Both the position numbers and the translations under genes were made by a program. This document shows positions 21,208-32,000 of a stretch of 64,000 bases of DNA, piece by piece. The notes under the pieces are model-generated. The model saw nothing but the letters and a program-made list of their open reading frames with translations, had not been told where the DNA came from and made no database searches. Numbering within the stretch: the stretch's first letter is position 1; each line of letters starts with the position of its first letter. Where the stretch lies: positions 5,015,001 to 5,079,000 of the forward strand of contig BSBM01000036.1 of assembly GCA_027924585.1 (NCBI GenBank), in the 5' to 3' direction. The stretch comes from Larix kaempferi (Eukaryota; Streptophyta; Pinopsida; Pinales; Pinaceae).

Positions 21208-23470
21208 TTGGACAGTACTTTAGCTGCAACAGAACAAGAAAACCTTACAGAAGAAACTCTGATCGGTGATGACAATGTAATTCCAGTACTTAAGAATTCG
21301 AAGAGTGTTCCAGTGGAGGTTGAGCCAGGAAAAACATTGAATATTAATCCTAATTTGGCACTTGGCGAGCTGGAACAGCTAGTCACTCTGCTGAAACAGC
21401 GTAGGGGAGCTTTTGCCTGGGAGTACACAGATATGAAGGGAATTCCCTCTCATATGTGCACTCATCACATCTATATTAAAAGTGACTCCAGGCCTGTATG
21501 CCAACCCCAACGAAGGATGAACTCGAACCTAGAGACATAGTGAAAGAGGAAATCCAGAAACTATTGGAAGCTGGATTCATATATCCAATTTTAGACAGTG
21601 AGTGGGTTTCTCCACTTGTGATTATGCCAAAGAAAAATGGGAAATGGAGGGTCTGTGTGGATTACAGAGAATTGAACAAGGCAACGCAGAAAGACCATTT
21701 CCCCTTACCTTTCATCGATTAGGTCCTTGATACCTTGTCTAGGAAGAAGTATTTCTCTTTTCTGGATGGCTTTAGTGGCTACAACCAGATTCAAATTGCT
21801 CCAAAAGATCAGGACAAAACCACTTTCACTTGTCCTTGGGGGACTTTTGCATACCGAGTACTTCCTTTTGGGTTGTGCAACACACCAGCTACATTTCAGA
21901 GGGTAGTGATTGGAATCTTTTCAGAAATGGTGAATGATTGCATGGAAATATTTATGGATGACTTTACTCCATATGGTGACAGCTATGAAGAAGCATTGAA
22001 GAACTTAGAAAAGGTGTTGAAACGATGTGAGCAAAGTCATATCTCTTTGAGCACTGAAAAGGGCCACATGATGATGAGTGAAGGCATAGTGCTAGGGCAC
22101 TTCATCTCTTCTGCTGGTATCCAGGTAGACCCATCTAAAATCAAGGTAATCAAAAACATACCAACTCCTAGAACTCAGAAGGATGTGCGTAGCTTCTTGG
22201 GGCATGCTGGTTATTACAGAAAAAATTTCCAAACTGGATTCTCCTTTGTTCACTTTGTTAATGAAGGATGCACAGTTTATCTGGAATGATGCATGCCAAA
22301 CAGCATTCACCGAGCTAAAAAGGAGGCTGTCCACAGCACCCATCTTAAGAGGACCCAATTGGGCTCCGCCTTTCCATATTTCTTCAGATGCTTCAGACAC
22401 TGCCATTGGAGCAGTTTTGGGACAGCAGGAAGGTAATGCTCCTTATGTTATTTATTATATTAGTAAAAATATGTCTCCTACTGAACTGAATTATACTGTC
22501 ACAGAAAAAGAATTTCTTGCCATTGTTTATGCCATCAATAAGTTTAGGCATTATATTACTGGATATCCTACTTTTGTTCACACTAATCATTCTGCCATCA
22601 AGTATTTAATGAATAAACCAATCACAAATGTTAGATTTACTAGATGGTTGTTACTGCTACAGGAATTTGATATCACAATTATTGATAGACCAGGAAAGGA
22701 AAATGTTGTTGCAGATTTCTTATCTCGACTTACTAACAATGATGAAAATTTACCAATTGAAGATTCCTTCCCTGACGAACATTTGTTCGCAGTATCAGCT
22801 CATTCGCCATGGTATGTAGATATTGCTAACTTTTTGGCTGCAGGTAAGCTTCCAGCATATCTGTCAAAGAGGGAAAGAAAGAAAATCATACAGCAGAGTG
22901 CTAGGTACTGTTGGATTGATGGCCATCTTTTCTACACTGGGCTTGGTTTAGAAATCAGAAGATGTGTTAGAGAGGATGAAATCTTCAGCATTCTTAAAGT
23001 TTGCCACGATGAGCCCTGTGGGGGACATTTTGCTGACAAGAGGACAGGTCATAAAGTTTTGAGAATGGGCTATTTCTAGCCTACATTATTCAGGGATGCG
23101 AAGAAGTATGTTCAGGCATGTGATAGCTGCCAGAGGATGGGCCAACCCAACAGATTAGATGAGATGCCTTTACAGCCACAGCTTGTGGTTGAACCATTTG
23201 ATAGGTGGGCTCTAGATTTTGTAGGGCCTATCAACCCTCCCTCAAAGCAGAAAGTTCATATCTTGGTTTGCATAGACTATATGACTAAATGGGTGCAAGC
23301 TGTAGCCTTGGTTAAGGCCAAGGATCAGGCTGTGATTGATTTCCTGTATGAAGGAATTTTTACTCGTTTCGGAGTACCCAAGGAGATCATTATAGACGGT
23401 GGACCACAGTTTGTATATCACAAGCTGGAGGCATTGTTGCAGAAATTTCATATTCAGCACAGCATAACCT
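21208..23470 (+). pseudogene. pol: Element C reverse transcriptase, RNase H and integrase N-terminal half
   Basis: RT copies element RNA to DNA; RNase H removes the RNA. Visible: the RT entry (GAFAWEYTDMKGIP), KKNGKWRVCVDYRELNKAT, the catalytic FMDDF (21,951-21,965), then RNase H with SSDASDTAIG, TEKEFLAIVYA and HTNHSAIKYL. Integrase follows, with the zinc-binding HDEPCGGHFADKRTGH ... CDSCQRMG and the first two catalytic aspartates (WALDFVGPI, IIIDGGPQF). Two compensating frameshifts, near 21,510 and 22,220, move the RT part to another frame and back. Stops at 21,720-21,722 (glutamine in G) and 23,078-23,080 (tryptophan in G) break it further. Element D interrupts integrase at 23,471. Confidence 0.9.
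23466..23470 (+). repeat. Target-site duplication of element D, left copy
   Basis: AACCT immediately precedes the 5' LTR of D. The identical AACCT follows the 3' LTR at 26,543-26,547. Removing D and one AACCT rejoins the integrase reading. Confidence 0.95.
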
Positions 23471-24220
23471 TGTTAGGATATTCCTATACTCCATCCTAGT
23501 CCCACCAGTATATTGATCATTTACATTTTCAGTCATGCATGCACCTTTAGGGTTTGCATAAATTCTAGGGTTTTCATGCATCCCAGTCATCAGTCCAGCA
23601 CCTAGGCCTTAGTTAGCCAGCCCCTAGGAGCTTCTCACTATTCAGTTTTAGCCCTCCAGTTGCTTAATGCACCCTTCTTCCTTGATTTTAGGGAGTAACT
23701 CGCCCTTCTTCACCTACCAGCCCATTTGTCACTCAGTTACACTCAATTACACTTAGTTACACTCAGTTACAATCAATTACACTCAGTTACACTTAGTTAC
23801 ATTGAGTTACACTTAGTTACACCTACCAGAGTTAGTTTGACTAATGGTTGACAGTTACTTGAGCATTGATGACTCCACTGATGATGATGAAGACTTCCAG
23901 TTGTGCTCCGATGATCATGAGGAGACCTAGTTGTGCTCTGATGACACTCTATTGATCTTATGATCACTCTGAGAGGCTAATTCGAATTGCCACCTTAGGC
24001 ATTTGAATCCTCTCTACCATTGTACTATTTATTTGTCCATACTGTGATTAATTAATTAGTGTGTGTGAAGTATTATTGCTTCTATCCGAGTTCTACTGTA
24101 CCATATTATTATGTTGCTCATTATACTGTATTGATCACTCTTCTTCTATTTTCCTGCTTAATCATAATTACTCTTGTGAGCTATACATCATCTCTTAGAA
24201 CTGTTGTGAGGATTTTCACA
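23471..24220 (+). repeat. Element D 5' LTR (750 bp)
   Basis: Begins TGTTAGGATATTCC and ends GGATTTTCACA, with the primer binding site adjoining. Contains a short array of about 10-bp units of the type ACTCAGTTAC (about 23,731-23,822). Confidence 0.95.
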
Positions 24221-24232
24221 TGGTATCAGAGC
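24221..24232 (+). promoter_or_regulatory. Element D primer binding site (initiator tRNA-Met)
   Basis: TGGTATCAGAGC starts directly at the LTR end. This is the classical initiator-Met primer site of plant Copia elements. Confidence 0.92.
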
Positions 24233-24395
24233 ATGTTGAGAGTATTGTTTATCTCCATTCTTGAGAGTTTTTTGCAGTTTATTACCAAGATTTCGAGTGC
24301 AGCAGTTGCAGTAGTTTCTGCATTTTTGCAGCAGTAGCAGTTGCAGTTATTCTATATTGTTTTTACAGGTCCTCTACAGCTTCTATTTATTCATC

Positions 24396-24540
24396 GGGAA
24401 TTACTCCTCTTGATCCACTCAACTATGATGAATGGAAACCAAGAATGATAGCAGAATTGAAGATCCATGATCTTTTTATTGTTATTTTGAAAGAGAGTTT
24501 GAATCCCCTGAAGAGAAGATTGACTAGTTAAATAAAATTG
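24396..24540 (+). pseudogene. Element D Copia gag N-terminal remnant
   Basis: About 48 codons beginning GITPLDPLNYDEWKPRMIAE and ending in a TAA at 24,529-24,531. The LNYDEWKPRM pattern matches the N-terminus of Copia Gag, where a tyrosine/tryptophan motif opens the protein. It is a fragment only. It supports the Copia assignment given by the primer binding site. Confidence 0.65.
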
Positions 24541-24542
24541 AC

Positions 24543-25568
24543 ATGCACTTTCAAGCAATAATGTTTTCTTTGTTTGAAAGCCAGAGATTCCAATTCAAAT
24601 ACCGTAATGGTGTTGAAACTCCAAAGGAGTTATGGACTCCAAAAGAGATATGGGCTCACCTGGATGGAAAATTTGGCAGAGAGAATGAAGGACTTGGTCC
24701 CAACCCATTCGAAAGAAAACAAAGTGATGCATTCGCTCGTCTTGATGGTCTCTCAGATCATGCACCAGTATCATCTCATATTAAAGTTGTTGACAAAGAA
24801 CTTGTATATTCTCCACTCATGCTCAAACTTTCTTCTCTTTCTGTGCCAGCTCACACTCTAGATATTGCAGAAGGTCCTAAATCCTCTCTTGCACCAGAGT
24901 CTGTTGGTTTGCATCATGATCACATGATTATTTCGGAGGTCAAAACAACTATTGAAGGTAATGCATTCGCTCCTCTCCAGCTATATCCTCTTTTATACTA
25001 CTATATGATCATAATTCCATGCTTTCAGAAGGTCATTGAAGAATATGGAAATTGCCATTCGCTTGGGAATATTTCTCATGCATCTCATGGTTTTGATCTC
25101 ACCCTTGTTGGTTCAAAGGAGATCTCAAGAAACTGTGGCCATTCACTTGGGATAATTTCTCATGCATCTACTTGTTTTGATCTCACCTCTCATGGTTCAA
25201 AGGATATCTCAAGAAACCATGATTCAAGTCTTGTATCTAAATTGGGTTCTAAGCAATTACTGCTTGGGATAATTTCTCATGCATATGATAGTTTTGATCT
25301 CACCGCTGCTGGTTCAAAGGAGATCCCAAGAAACTGTTTTTTAAGTCTTAAATCTGATTTTGATTTCAAGCAAACATGTAATAGTTATTTTTGGCATAAT
25401 CTCACCCATGGTGGTTCGAAGGAGAAGAAAAAATACTATATGCACTTTCACAGATTTGATCCTACCTCAGTTGATTCGAATCACAGGTTCAAGGATCATT
25501 CTCATACTGTTGGATTTGTTCTCATCACATTCGATCTGAAGAGCAAGTACAAGCACATGCTTTTTTAG
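24543..25568 (+). CDS. Element D 341-residue repetitive ORF, function unknown
   Basis: An intact frame of 341 codons, the only long ORF in D. Residues about 25-60 (ELWTPKEIWAHLDGKFGREN) resemble the middle of a Copia Gag, so the ORF may be the frame-shifted continuation of gag. The rest is unlike any retrotransposon domain I know. From about residue 170 a motif of the form SLGIISHASxxFDLTxxGSKEISRN recurs three to four times (DNA starts near 25,055, 25,139, 25,260 and 25,391). No zinc finger, membrane segment or catalytic motif was seen. It could be translated, or could be a repeat array that happens to stay open. Confidence 0.5.
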   Translation: MHFQAIMFSLFESQRFQFKYRNGVETPKELWTPKEIWAHLDGKFGRENEGLGPNPFERKQSDAFARLDGLSDHAPVSSHIKVVDKELVYSPLMLKLSSLSVPAHTLDIAEGPKSSLAPESVGLHHDHMIISEVKTTIEGNAFAPLQLYPLLYYYMIIIPCFQKVIEEYGNCHSLGNISHASHGFDLTLVGSKEISRNCGHSLGIISHASTCFDLTSHGSKDISRNHDSSLVSKLGSKQLLLGIISHAYDSFDLTAAGSKEIPRNCFLSLKSDFDFKQTCNSYFWHNLTHGGSKEKKKYYMHFHRFDPTSVDSNHRFKDHSHTVGFVLITFDLKSKYKHMLF

Positions 25569-25787
25569 CATGATCCACTTCTTCCCAAGAAGAAGATACC
25601 TCCAGACATATTACCAAGCGTCACACATGCTTGAGTTTTGAGCATTTATTTTTATGTGTGCCTTGTAGTCTATTTTTTGAGGAGGGGGTATGTTTCCCAT
25701 GAAATTTTCCTACTTCCTTGGTTTATTTACTATTATTATTCATTGTATTGGGTGACCTTTGGTCTTAATTACCAGGGCCCAGGATGG

Positions 25788-25799
25788 ATTAAGGGGGGG
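25788..25799 (+). promoter_or_regulatory. Element D polypurine tract
   Basis: GGATTAAGGGGGGG precedes the TGTTAGGATAT start of the 3' LTR. Confidence 0.8.
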
Positions 25800-26542
25800 T
25801 GTTAGGATATTCCTATACTCCATCATAGTCCCACCAGTATTTTGATCATTTACATTTTCAATCATGCATGCACCTTTAGGGTTTGCATGCAATTTGCATG
25901 CATCCCATTCATTAGTCCAACACCTAGCCCTCAGTTAGCCAGCCCCCAGGAGCTTCTCACTATTCAGTTTTAGCCCTCCAGTTGCTTAATGTGCCCTTCT
26001 TCCTTGATTTTAGGGAGTAACTCGCCCTTCTTCACCTACCAGTCCAGTTGTCACTCAGTTAAACTCAGTTACACTCAATTACAGTCAGTTACAATCAGTT
26101 ACACTCAATTACACTTAGTTACATTGAGTTACACTTAGTTACACCTACCAACGTTAGTTTGACTGATGGTTGACAGTTACTTGAGCATTGATGACTCCAC
26201 TGATGATGATGAAGACTTCCAGTTGCACTCCGATGATCATGAGGACACCTAGTTGTGCTCCGATGACACTCTATTGATCTTATGATTACTTTGAGAGGCT
26301 AATTCGAATTGCCACCTTAGGCATTCGAATCCTCTCTACCATTGTACTATTTATTTGTCCATAATGTGATTAATTAATTAGTGTGTGTGAAGTATTATTG
26401 CTTCTATCCGATTTCTACTGTACCATAATATTTTGTTGCTCATTATACTGTATTGATCACTCTTCTTCTATTTTCCTGCTTAATCATAATTACTTTTGTG
26501 AGGTATACATCATCTCTTAGATCTGTTGTGAGGATTTTCACA
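25800..26542 (+). repeat. Element D 3' LTR (743 bp)
   Basis: Matches the 5' LTR closely, with the same ends. Its array of 10-bp ACTCAGTTAC-like units is at about 26,052-26,143. Confidence 0.95.
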
Positions 26543-26547
26543 AACCT

Positions 26548-27227
26548 CACCATATCATCCACAGGCCAATGGGTAGGTGGAGAGCACAAACAAGGTTATT
26601 GAGGCTATTTTGACAAAAACAGTGAAGAGCCATCGTAAAGATTGGGCTGAAATACTTCCAGAGGCAATGTGGGCCTATTGTACTACTTGGCGTAACACCA
26701 CTGGTTTTTCCCCATATGAGCTAGTATATGGCAAGAACGCTATTTTCCCAATTGAATTTGAAATCAGAACTTTGAAAACAGTTGTTGAAGCAAATCTGGA
26801 TTTATCAGAGGCTCAGAGGAATTGACTGAATCAGCTCAATGAATTGGATGAGAAACGCACAGCTGCAGTGCATCATACAGATTTAATCCAACAATAGCGC
26901 TCTAGATGGCATGACAGATTTGTAAAGAAAAGAGTCTTCCAGGAAGGAGACTGGGCCCTGTTGTATGATCCACGGTTTAAGAGGGATTTTAAAAAAAAAT
27001 TGCGCACTCGTTGGTTGGGACATTATCAGATAGATCGGGTATTTGATAATGGAACAGTCCGATTGATCACCATTGATGAGAACAAAGTACCATTATTCGC
27101 AAATGGTCATCGGTTGTGACTGTATCACAGGCCTATCTCAAGGGAGGCTTTTATTTCACAAGTTGCATCTGATCCAGAGTATCAGTTAATATCAGGGCAG
27201 GGATTTTTAAACCCTGTAAATTCCTAA
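26548..27227 (+). pseudogene. pol: Element C integrase C-terminal half (after D)
   Basis: Continues the integrase cut at 23,470. It opens with the third catalytic block HPQANG-stop-VESTNK, where TAG stands for the CAG of element G. The catalytic glutamate of VEST is present. Then come WRNTTGFSPYELVYGK and the C-terminal domain (GDWALLYDPRFK, RWLGHYQI), ending at a TAA at 27,225-27,227. Further stops occur at about 26,822, 26,895 and 27,117. The part is in a single frame. Confidence 0.88.
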
Positions 27228-28453
27228 AAGTTGCAGTTTCCACACATATTTTTGTACATAAATAATTGGTTTTTCTTTCATTTTGTATTTTATCTATTTT
27301 TTAATTTTTCTTTCACTTGATCGGTTTGTTTTAAAGAACTGTGAGCAGGAACTTATTGGAGGAACAGCAGCCGTGACTGGACTAGATGACTGTAGACACC
27401 CCATATTTGTTCCTGATATAATAAAGCTCTTTGAAGAAGATGGATATTTCATGGTCTTTCACAAATAAAATTTGCTTATACTACAGTTGGACACAGCTGC
27501 GACTCCACTACATTTTCCCATTCTGCCAAATTCGCAGTTGCGACTCCGCTATATTTTCCCATTCTGCCAAATTCGTAGTTGCGACTCCGCTACATTTTCC
27601 CATTTTTCCAAATTCACAGCTGTGACTCCGCTACATTTTCCCATTCTGCCAAATTCACAGCTGCGACTCCGCTACATTTGCTTGTTCTACCAAAATTCGC
27701 AGCTGCGACTCTACCACTTTTGTCCATTCCGCTAAATATAGCAGTTGAGACTACGTGACCTTTGTCCGTTCTGCTAAATCTAGCACCGCGGCTCCATTCC
27801 TTCCACTTCATTATAGCTCCTTCCATACAGCTGCGACTCCGCCATTTTTCATTTATTTTGCTAGATTTCGCAGCTAATACTCCACCAGTTTGTTTGCTCT
27901 GTGATTAATGATGTCAATAACGATGTGACTAGGCGTCAGTTTTGGCGCTTGCTCCACACGGTCCAACCATGATCCACCACGAAGGACAATTCGGATGCCT
28001 TGAGTAGCTGTTAGCCTAGGTGGCAAGGGCCACGTACTTTGGCACATGTGCATTTACATCCTCCTGGATGACGGCTGGCCACAATGATTAATTCATGGCT
28101 CAAATTCATAAATGCAAGGTACGGGTCCTATCTTTTACATGATTTGGAAAAGAATTAATACGGTAATAACGATTATGTTCTTTCATAACCCTCGATCAAT
28201 GAACCGAATTGAATCACACTTTAAAGATTAAGTTAAAGGTCATAATTGTGATTATTTTTCCGTTACCTTACCTGATTTTGCACCTGTTACTCCTATCTGC
28301 CAACCTCGTCACTTCCATAGAAGGTTCATACTAGCATAGACTAGCCTGAAACCTGATTCTTGAACCCCAACGACCCTTTGCATGTTCGTAAGCTGCAACT
28401 CTCCATTTCTAAACCAAAAATTGTTAAGGTATGAACCTTGAGGAGAGGTTAGA
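27228..28453 (+). other. Element C spacer between integrase and accessory frame
   Basis: About 1.2 kb without a gene. It contains the 41-bp tandem array (27,496-27,890). Downstream of that it is unique AT-rich sequence with nothing I recognise. A leader RNA or splice acceptor for the accessory frame could lie here, but no site can be supported. Confidence 0.6.
27496..27890 (+). repeat. Minisatellite, unit about 41 bp, about 9 copies
   Basis: Units begin GCTGCGACTCCGCTACATTT and contain CCCATTCTGCCAAATTCGCA. The first five or so are regular at 41 bp; later ones are more diverged. Short Phe/Pro/His-rich open frames here are by-products. Confidence 0.88.
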
Positions 28454-29917
28454 ATGGGAAATCCAGTCAGACATGAACCTGTGAATATAGACATTGTGCG
28501 TGCCAATGCAAAGGTTCTCAATATTTTTATAGCAGCAGGTTGGATGGAGTATTTCAAATGGTTGAATGGTTTTCATACCGAAACCGCATTGCAATTCGCC
28601 CTCAGCCTGACTGATACTCATGGCGAGGTCAGAGGACTACGCGTGGATGTTACAGAAGAAATCATAGCTGAGGTTACTAGTTTTCCCATGGTGAGAAAGA
28701 AGTCATTTGGGCGGAAAGTACATAATGTGAATGCAGTGAGGGAATTTATGTCAGTAGGAGAACAGGTTATTCCAAAGCTCCGTGGGCTGGAACTGGCATC
28801 CTTACCACCACCCTGGAATCAAGTTGCAGTCTTTGTGAAGAGATATATTTGTTGTGGAGGTAGGTACCAAGTTGTTTCATTTTCTGAACTTCCCTTACTG
28901 TCTCATTTACGACATGGTACCTTAGTAAATATACCATTCTATCCGTTTAAAGCCCTACAAACCATGGCTGGCTATGCAAGAACTGCCCAGCACCTGGTTT
29001 CCTCCCTCACTAATCATGGTTTAATTAAATTATTGGTCCTAAGAGCCATTGCAAGTTGTCATTTAACTTGGGAGCAATTTTTGGCTAGGGATGCACCAAT
29101 CAGACAACCTGTATTAGAAGAGGGAGGTGTTGGTGAGGATAGTGAGGACCGGAGTTCCTCAAACCCAGTTGGGGGGGAGGTTGGAGTAATAGAAAGTCAG
29201 GCCAATAATGAAGGCGAAGTAAGTAGAGAAGAGGTTGGAGTAGCAGAAAACCCTATAATTGAAGGAAGTGTGATGGAAACCCTGGAGCAGGAGGTAGAAA
29301 AATTGGAATCTGTAATTGTAGAGTCAAGTACTCAATTGAAAGAAGCTGAAACTGGAGCAGCTATTGAAGCTACGATAGTTGAAGATGCAATGGCAGAAGT
29401 AGGGATTCAGAAGGATGGATATCGGCCAGAAACAGTAGTAGAAGGGACTATGGAAGTCTTGGAAATGGATTCCTCTTCAGAGATAAGGGGCACCATTATT
29501 GAAGAAGAAGAAACCAAGGTGAACACCCCTGTGTCAAAGAAACGAAGAATAGAATCAAGAAACATGGGTCATACACCCATGGCAGCAAAGAGGAAGAAGA
29601 GTGGAACTGTCAAAGCATCAGTAGCAGCAAGTGGTGAGGAACACCCAGTGGGATTGATGAGGAAAAGAAGAACTCAGTCAGCAGCAGCTGTGACAGTGGC
29701 AGCAGCAGAAGTAACTGTAATGGAAGCAGAATTAACAGGGACAGCAGCAGAAGTTGATACAGTGAATATTGTTGGGGGTAACAGTGGAACACCCCTATCA
29801 GAGATGACAGGAGTAGTTAAAGGGAATAGGGGGTCACCTGCATTAGAAGAAGCACATACAGTAGGGGAAGATATAGAGATTCCTATTTTGAACCCAAAAT
29901 TACCTACTGCTACATAG
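28454..29917 (+). CDS. Element C accessory protein, N-terminal part (envelope position), unknown function
   Basis: 487 intact codons from ATG 28,454 to TAG 29,915-29,917. The first 220 residues align by eye with the accessory protein of element G: shared features include an Ala/Phe-containing strand before a Val-Glu/Asp-rich helix, PW before a long amphipathic helix, RYICCGGR versus RFITYEGR, a VNIPF/INMPF motif, and NHGLIKLL ... LTWEQFL versus CGLIKIII ... LTWIEFI. After it comes an acidic, Glu/Val-rich region, then a basic segment with KKRR and AAKRKK, possible nuclear-localisation signals. No signal peptide or membrane helix is visible, so envelope function is unlikely. The same frame continues past the stop. 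I do not recognise the domain. Confidence 0.6.
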   Translation: MGNPVRHEPVNIDIVRANAKVLNIFIAAGWMEYFKWLNGFHTETALQFALSLTDTHGEVRGLRVDVTEEIIAEVTSFPMVRKKSFGRKVHNVNAVREFMSVGEQVIPKLRGLELASLPPPWNQVAVFVKRYICCGGRYQVVSFSELPLLSHLRHGTLVNIPFYPFKALQTMAGYARTAQHLVSSLTNHGLIKLLVLRAIASCHLTWEQFLARDAPIRQPVLEEGGVGEDSEDRSSSNPVGGEVGVIESQANNEGEVSREEVGVAENPIIEGSVMETLEQEVEKLESVIVESSTQLKEAETGAAIEATIVEDAMAEVGIQKDGYRPETVVEGTMEVLEMDSSSEIRGTIIEEEETKVNTPVSKKRRIESRNMGHTPMAAKRKKSGTVKASVAASGEEHPVGLMRKRRTQSAAAVTVAAAEVTVMEAELTGTAAEVDTVNIVGGNSGTPLSEMTGVVKGNRGSPALEEAHTVGEDIEIPILNPKLPTAT

Positions 29918-31954
29918 GAACCCTCTAGGGAAGAACCCTAAATCGAAAACCTCCTATTTGAAAACGAATTATTAAAGGAGGAAGTGTAGGCACTAAGAAA
30001 GGAGTTGGAAAAGTGGAAGGGAGTAGCTAGAAGACAAGAAGAGAGAAATTTGGATACATTAGCAAACATTGTAAATTTGTTGGAAAACCCATCTTTTGCA
30101 TTTGAAAATGAGAAGTATGGGGAGACTGTTTTCCCATAATGTGGAGATATATTTGCTTTAGCAGCACACATAGTTATTGTGTTGGGACTTGCATCCTAGA
30201 GTCATGTACAGATAAAGGAGGTGGAATAAGGAATGCCAGGGATCGAATTGATAGAGGAGAATGAGCCAAGAATGGAAGAAATCCCTGATTTGAATTTAGG
30301 GGATGAAATGGTACAGTCCCAACCATTAGGGGATACTAAGCTCCTTCAGGACCAGTCTTACCAGTCAGAAAGATCTAATAAAGACCATAAACAATCTCAG
30401 CAGTTTAAAGAAACAGAGGAACAGGGGACTGTTACACAAGAACCAGTACCCTTGAGAATGTTTAAATCTGCAACTCAGATAGCAACATTTGATGTGGAGA
30501 ATCAGGAGAGAAACAATGCTACATAAGAACCAATGTTTCCAAAATCATTTTCTACAGTGGCAACGCAAACTGAGATGGCTGAGATTGAAATGAAAGACTT
30601 GGGTGTTGTTACACAAGAACCAACAACCCTAAAAATACTAACTAAGACTATAACACTGGCCGAGGAAGCTGAGATGAATATGGATATGAAGAATGGTGTT
30701 ACACAAGAACCAGCATCCTTAGACCCCATGGCTGATACTGCACCACATGCACAGACCATTGCAATCTCGATAGAAGATGAAGTTGTCACAGTGTTGAGGC
30801 AAGATAAGGAAGTCATTCATTTAGATTATGATGGTGAAAAGGAGGTAGAAGACAGAAAGATTCAACGACTAGAGAAGAAAATTCTTTGGTTAAACCTTGA
30901 ACTGGATAAATGGCTCAAATGGATTGAACCGTTCAAAGAAGGTATGATCCCTCTCTAGGAGCATAGGAATGACATTAAAGGACTAAGAGAAAAATGGGCT
31001 GAGGAGTTGTTCTTCCAGAAACTCCAGTGGGAGAAACTCCAAGAAAAACTAGAAGGTTTGAAGAAGCTTGAGTCCCTACAGCAAGACAAAAACCAAATGT
31101 ATAATATTTATATAGAATTGATGAGTTGCAGAGCTCCATCCCCCTCTTATCATGTCTTCCTCTATGAGCAGACAACCTTATTTAAATTGAAGGCTCTCAA
31201 AGATGGAAGATCATTTGAGTTGGAAACAACTAATCAAATTCTGGAGGATTTTCTGAAGAGTGACTTTGAGGATCAGCATTTGCTATGTGAGTTATATTTG
31301 CATGATAGGGCTTGCTATAATACCGTTCCATCTGACCCTTTACCTGTTCTTGGGGATGTTCAGCTGAGAGCATTTGCCTCCTTTGTCATTAACCATGTAA
31401 GATGGAAGGATGCCTTCCAAACCATCCTAATGAATGAGGAGAATTCTACTCTCTGGATTAGGGAGGAACCTCAGAATCCACCAGCATTCATGGCCATCCA
31501 TGCTAAATCCCTCAGGGTTCCTTCAATTGCTCAATATTTTGAGAGCCTGCGAGATAAACTCCTTACTACATGTTTCCCAATGATTCTTAATATGTAGCAG
31601 GATTCCCTGGAAGGCAGTGAATACAGATGGATATACTCATCCTCATCTCTAAAGGAAATGGATCCATATGGATTCAAAAATTTTAGGCAAGCCTTCACTA
31701 GGGTGCCTAGATATGTGCAGTGCATGCAGAGGTGTGGACCTTGGTGGATTGGTTTAAAATTTAAGTTCCCCCTCATTTGGTTGCCTATACGCAATGCTTA
31801 CAGAACCAGTTATGCTATAACATTAGAAGAAGAAGAGAGTTGGTGGGAGCATTGGGTATACTTCTATGGGTTTGTCCCTCGAGGGGAGGCACTTGAATTT
31901 TCTTATAACATCACCAATCTCCATAGATTTCACTCAAATTCAGATTCAGACTAA
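29918..31954 (+). pseudogene. Element C accessory protein, downstream part, broken by in-frame stops
   Basis: The frame of the preceding ORF stays open to 31,954 apart from about nine stops (for example 30,526, 30,956 and 31,595), with no frameshift. First comes a coiled coil (LLFENELLKEEV, ALRKELEKWKG), then four or five repeats around a TQEP motif (about 29,915, 30,430, 30,525, 30,613 and 30,703), a second coiled coil (EKLQEKLEGLKKLESLQQ) and a compact C-terminal region of about 300 residues (31,090-31,954) rich in aromatic residues, for example CGPWWIGLKFKFPLIWLP. That last domain has no counterpart in G. Either one protein of about 1,166 residues or several cistrons in one frame existed here. 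Confidence 0.5.
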
Positions 31955-31989
31955 AGGAGGTTGTTGCATGAGGACATGCAATTAGATAG

Positions 31990-32000
31990 TTGGGGGGAGA
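31990..32000 (+). promoter_or_regulatory. Element C polypurine tract
   Basis: TTGGGGGGAGA directly precedes the 3' LTR start. Confidence 0.85.

Larger units (their letters stand above)
23471..26542 (+). mobile_element. Element D: short non-autonomous Copia-type element
   Basis: 3,072 bp with two LTRs of 750 and 743 bp, a tRNA-Met primer binding site, an internal region of only 1,579 bp, a polypurine tract and perfect AACCT target-site duplications. It has a gag-like remnant and one unusual ORF but no protease, integrase, RT or RNase H. It must have been moved by proteins from another element. Its LTR shares its start (TGTTAGGATAT), the GGCTAATTCGAATT block and the GTTACACT-rich array with the LTR of Copia element E, a possible helper family. 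Confidence 0.93.

Noticed and set aside
23731-26143. Short regular repeats resembling a CRISPR array
   Set aside because: The units are contiguous 10-bp words without spacers, inside LTRs of a plant retrotransposon.
27431-27735. Overlapping small ORFs with repeated Phe/His/Pro-rich peptides
   Set aside because: They result from the 41-bp tandem array being read in several frames.
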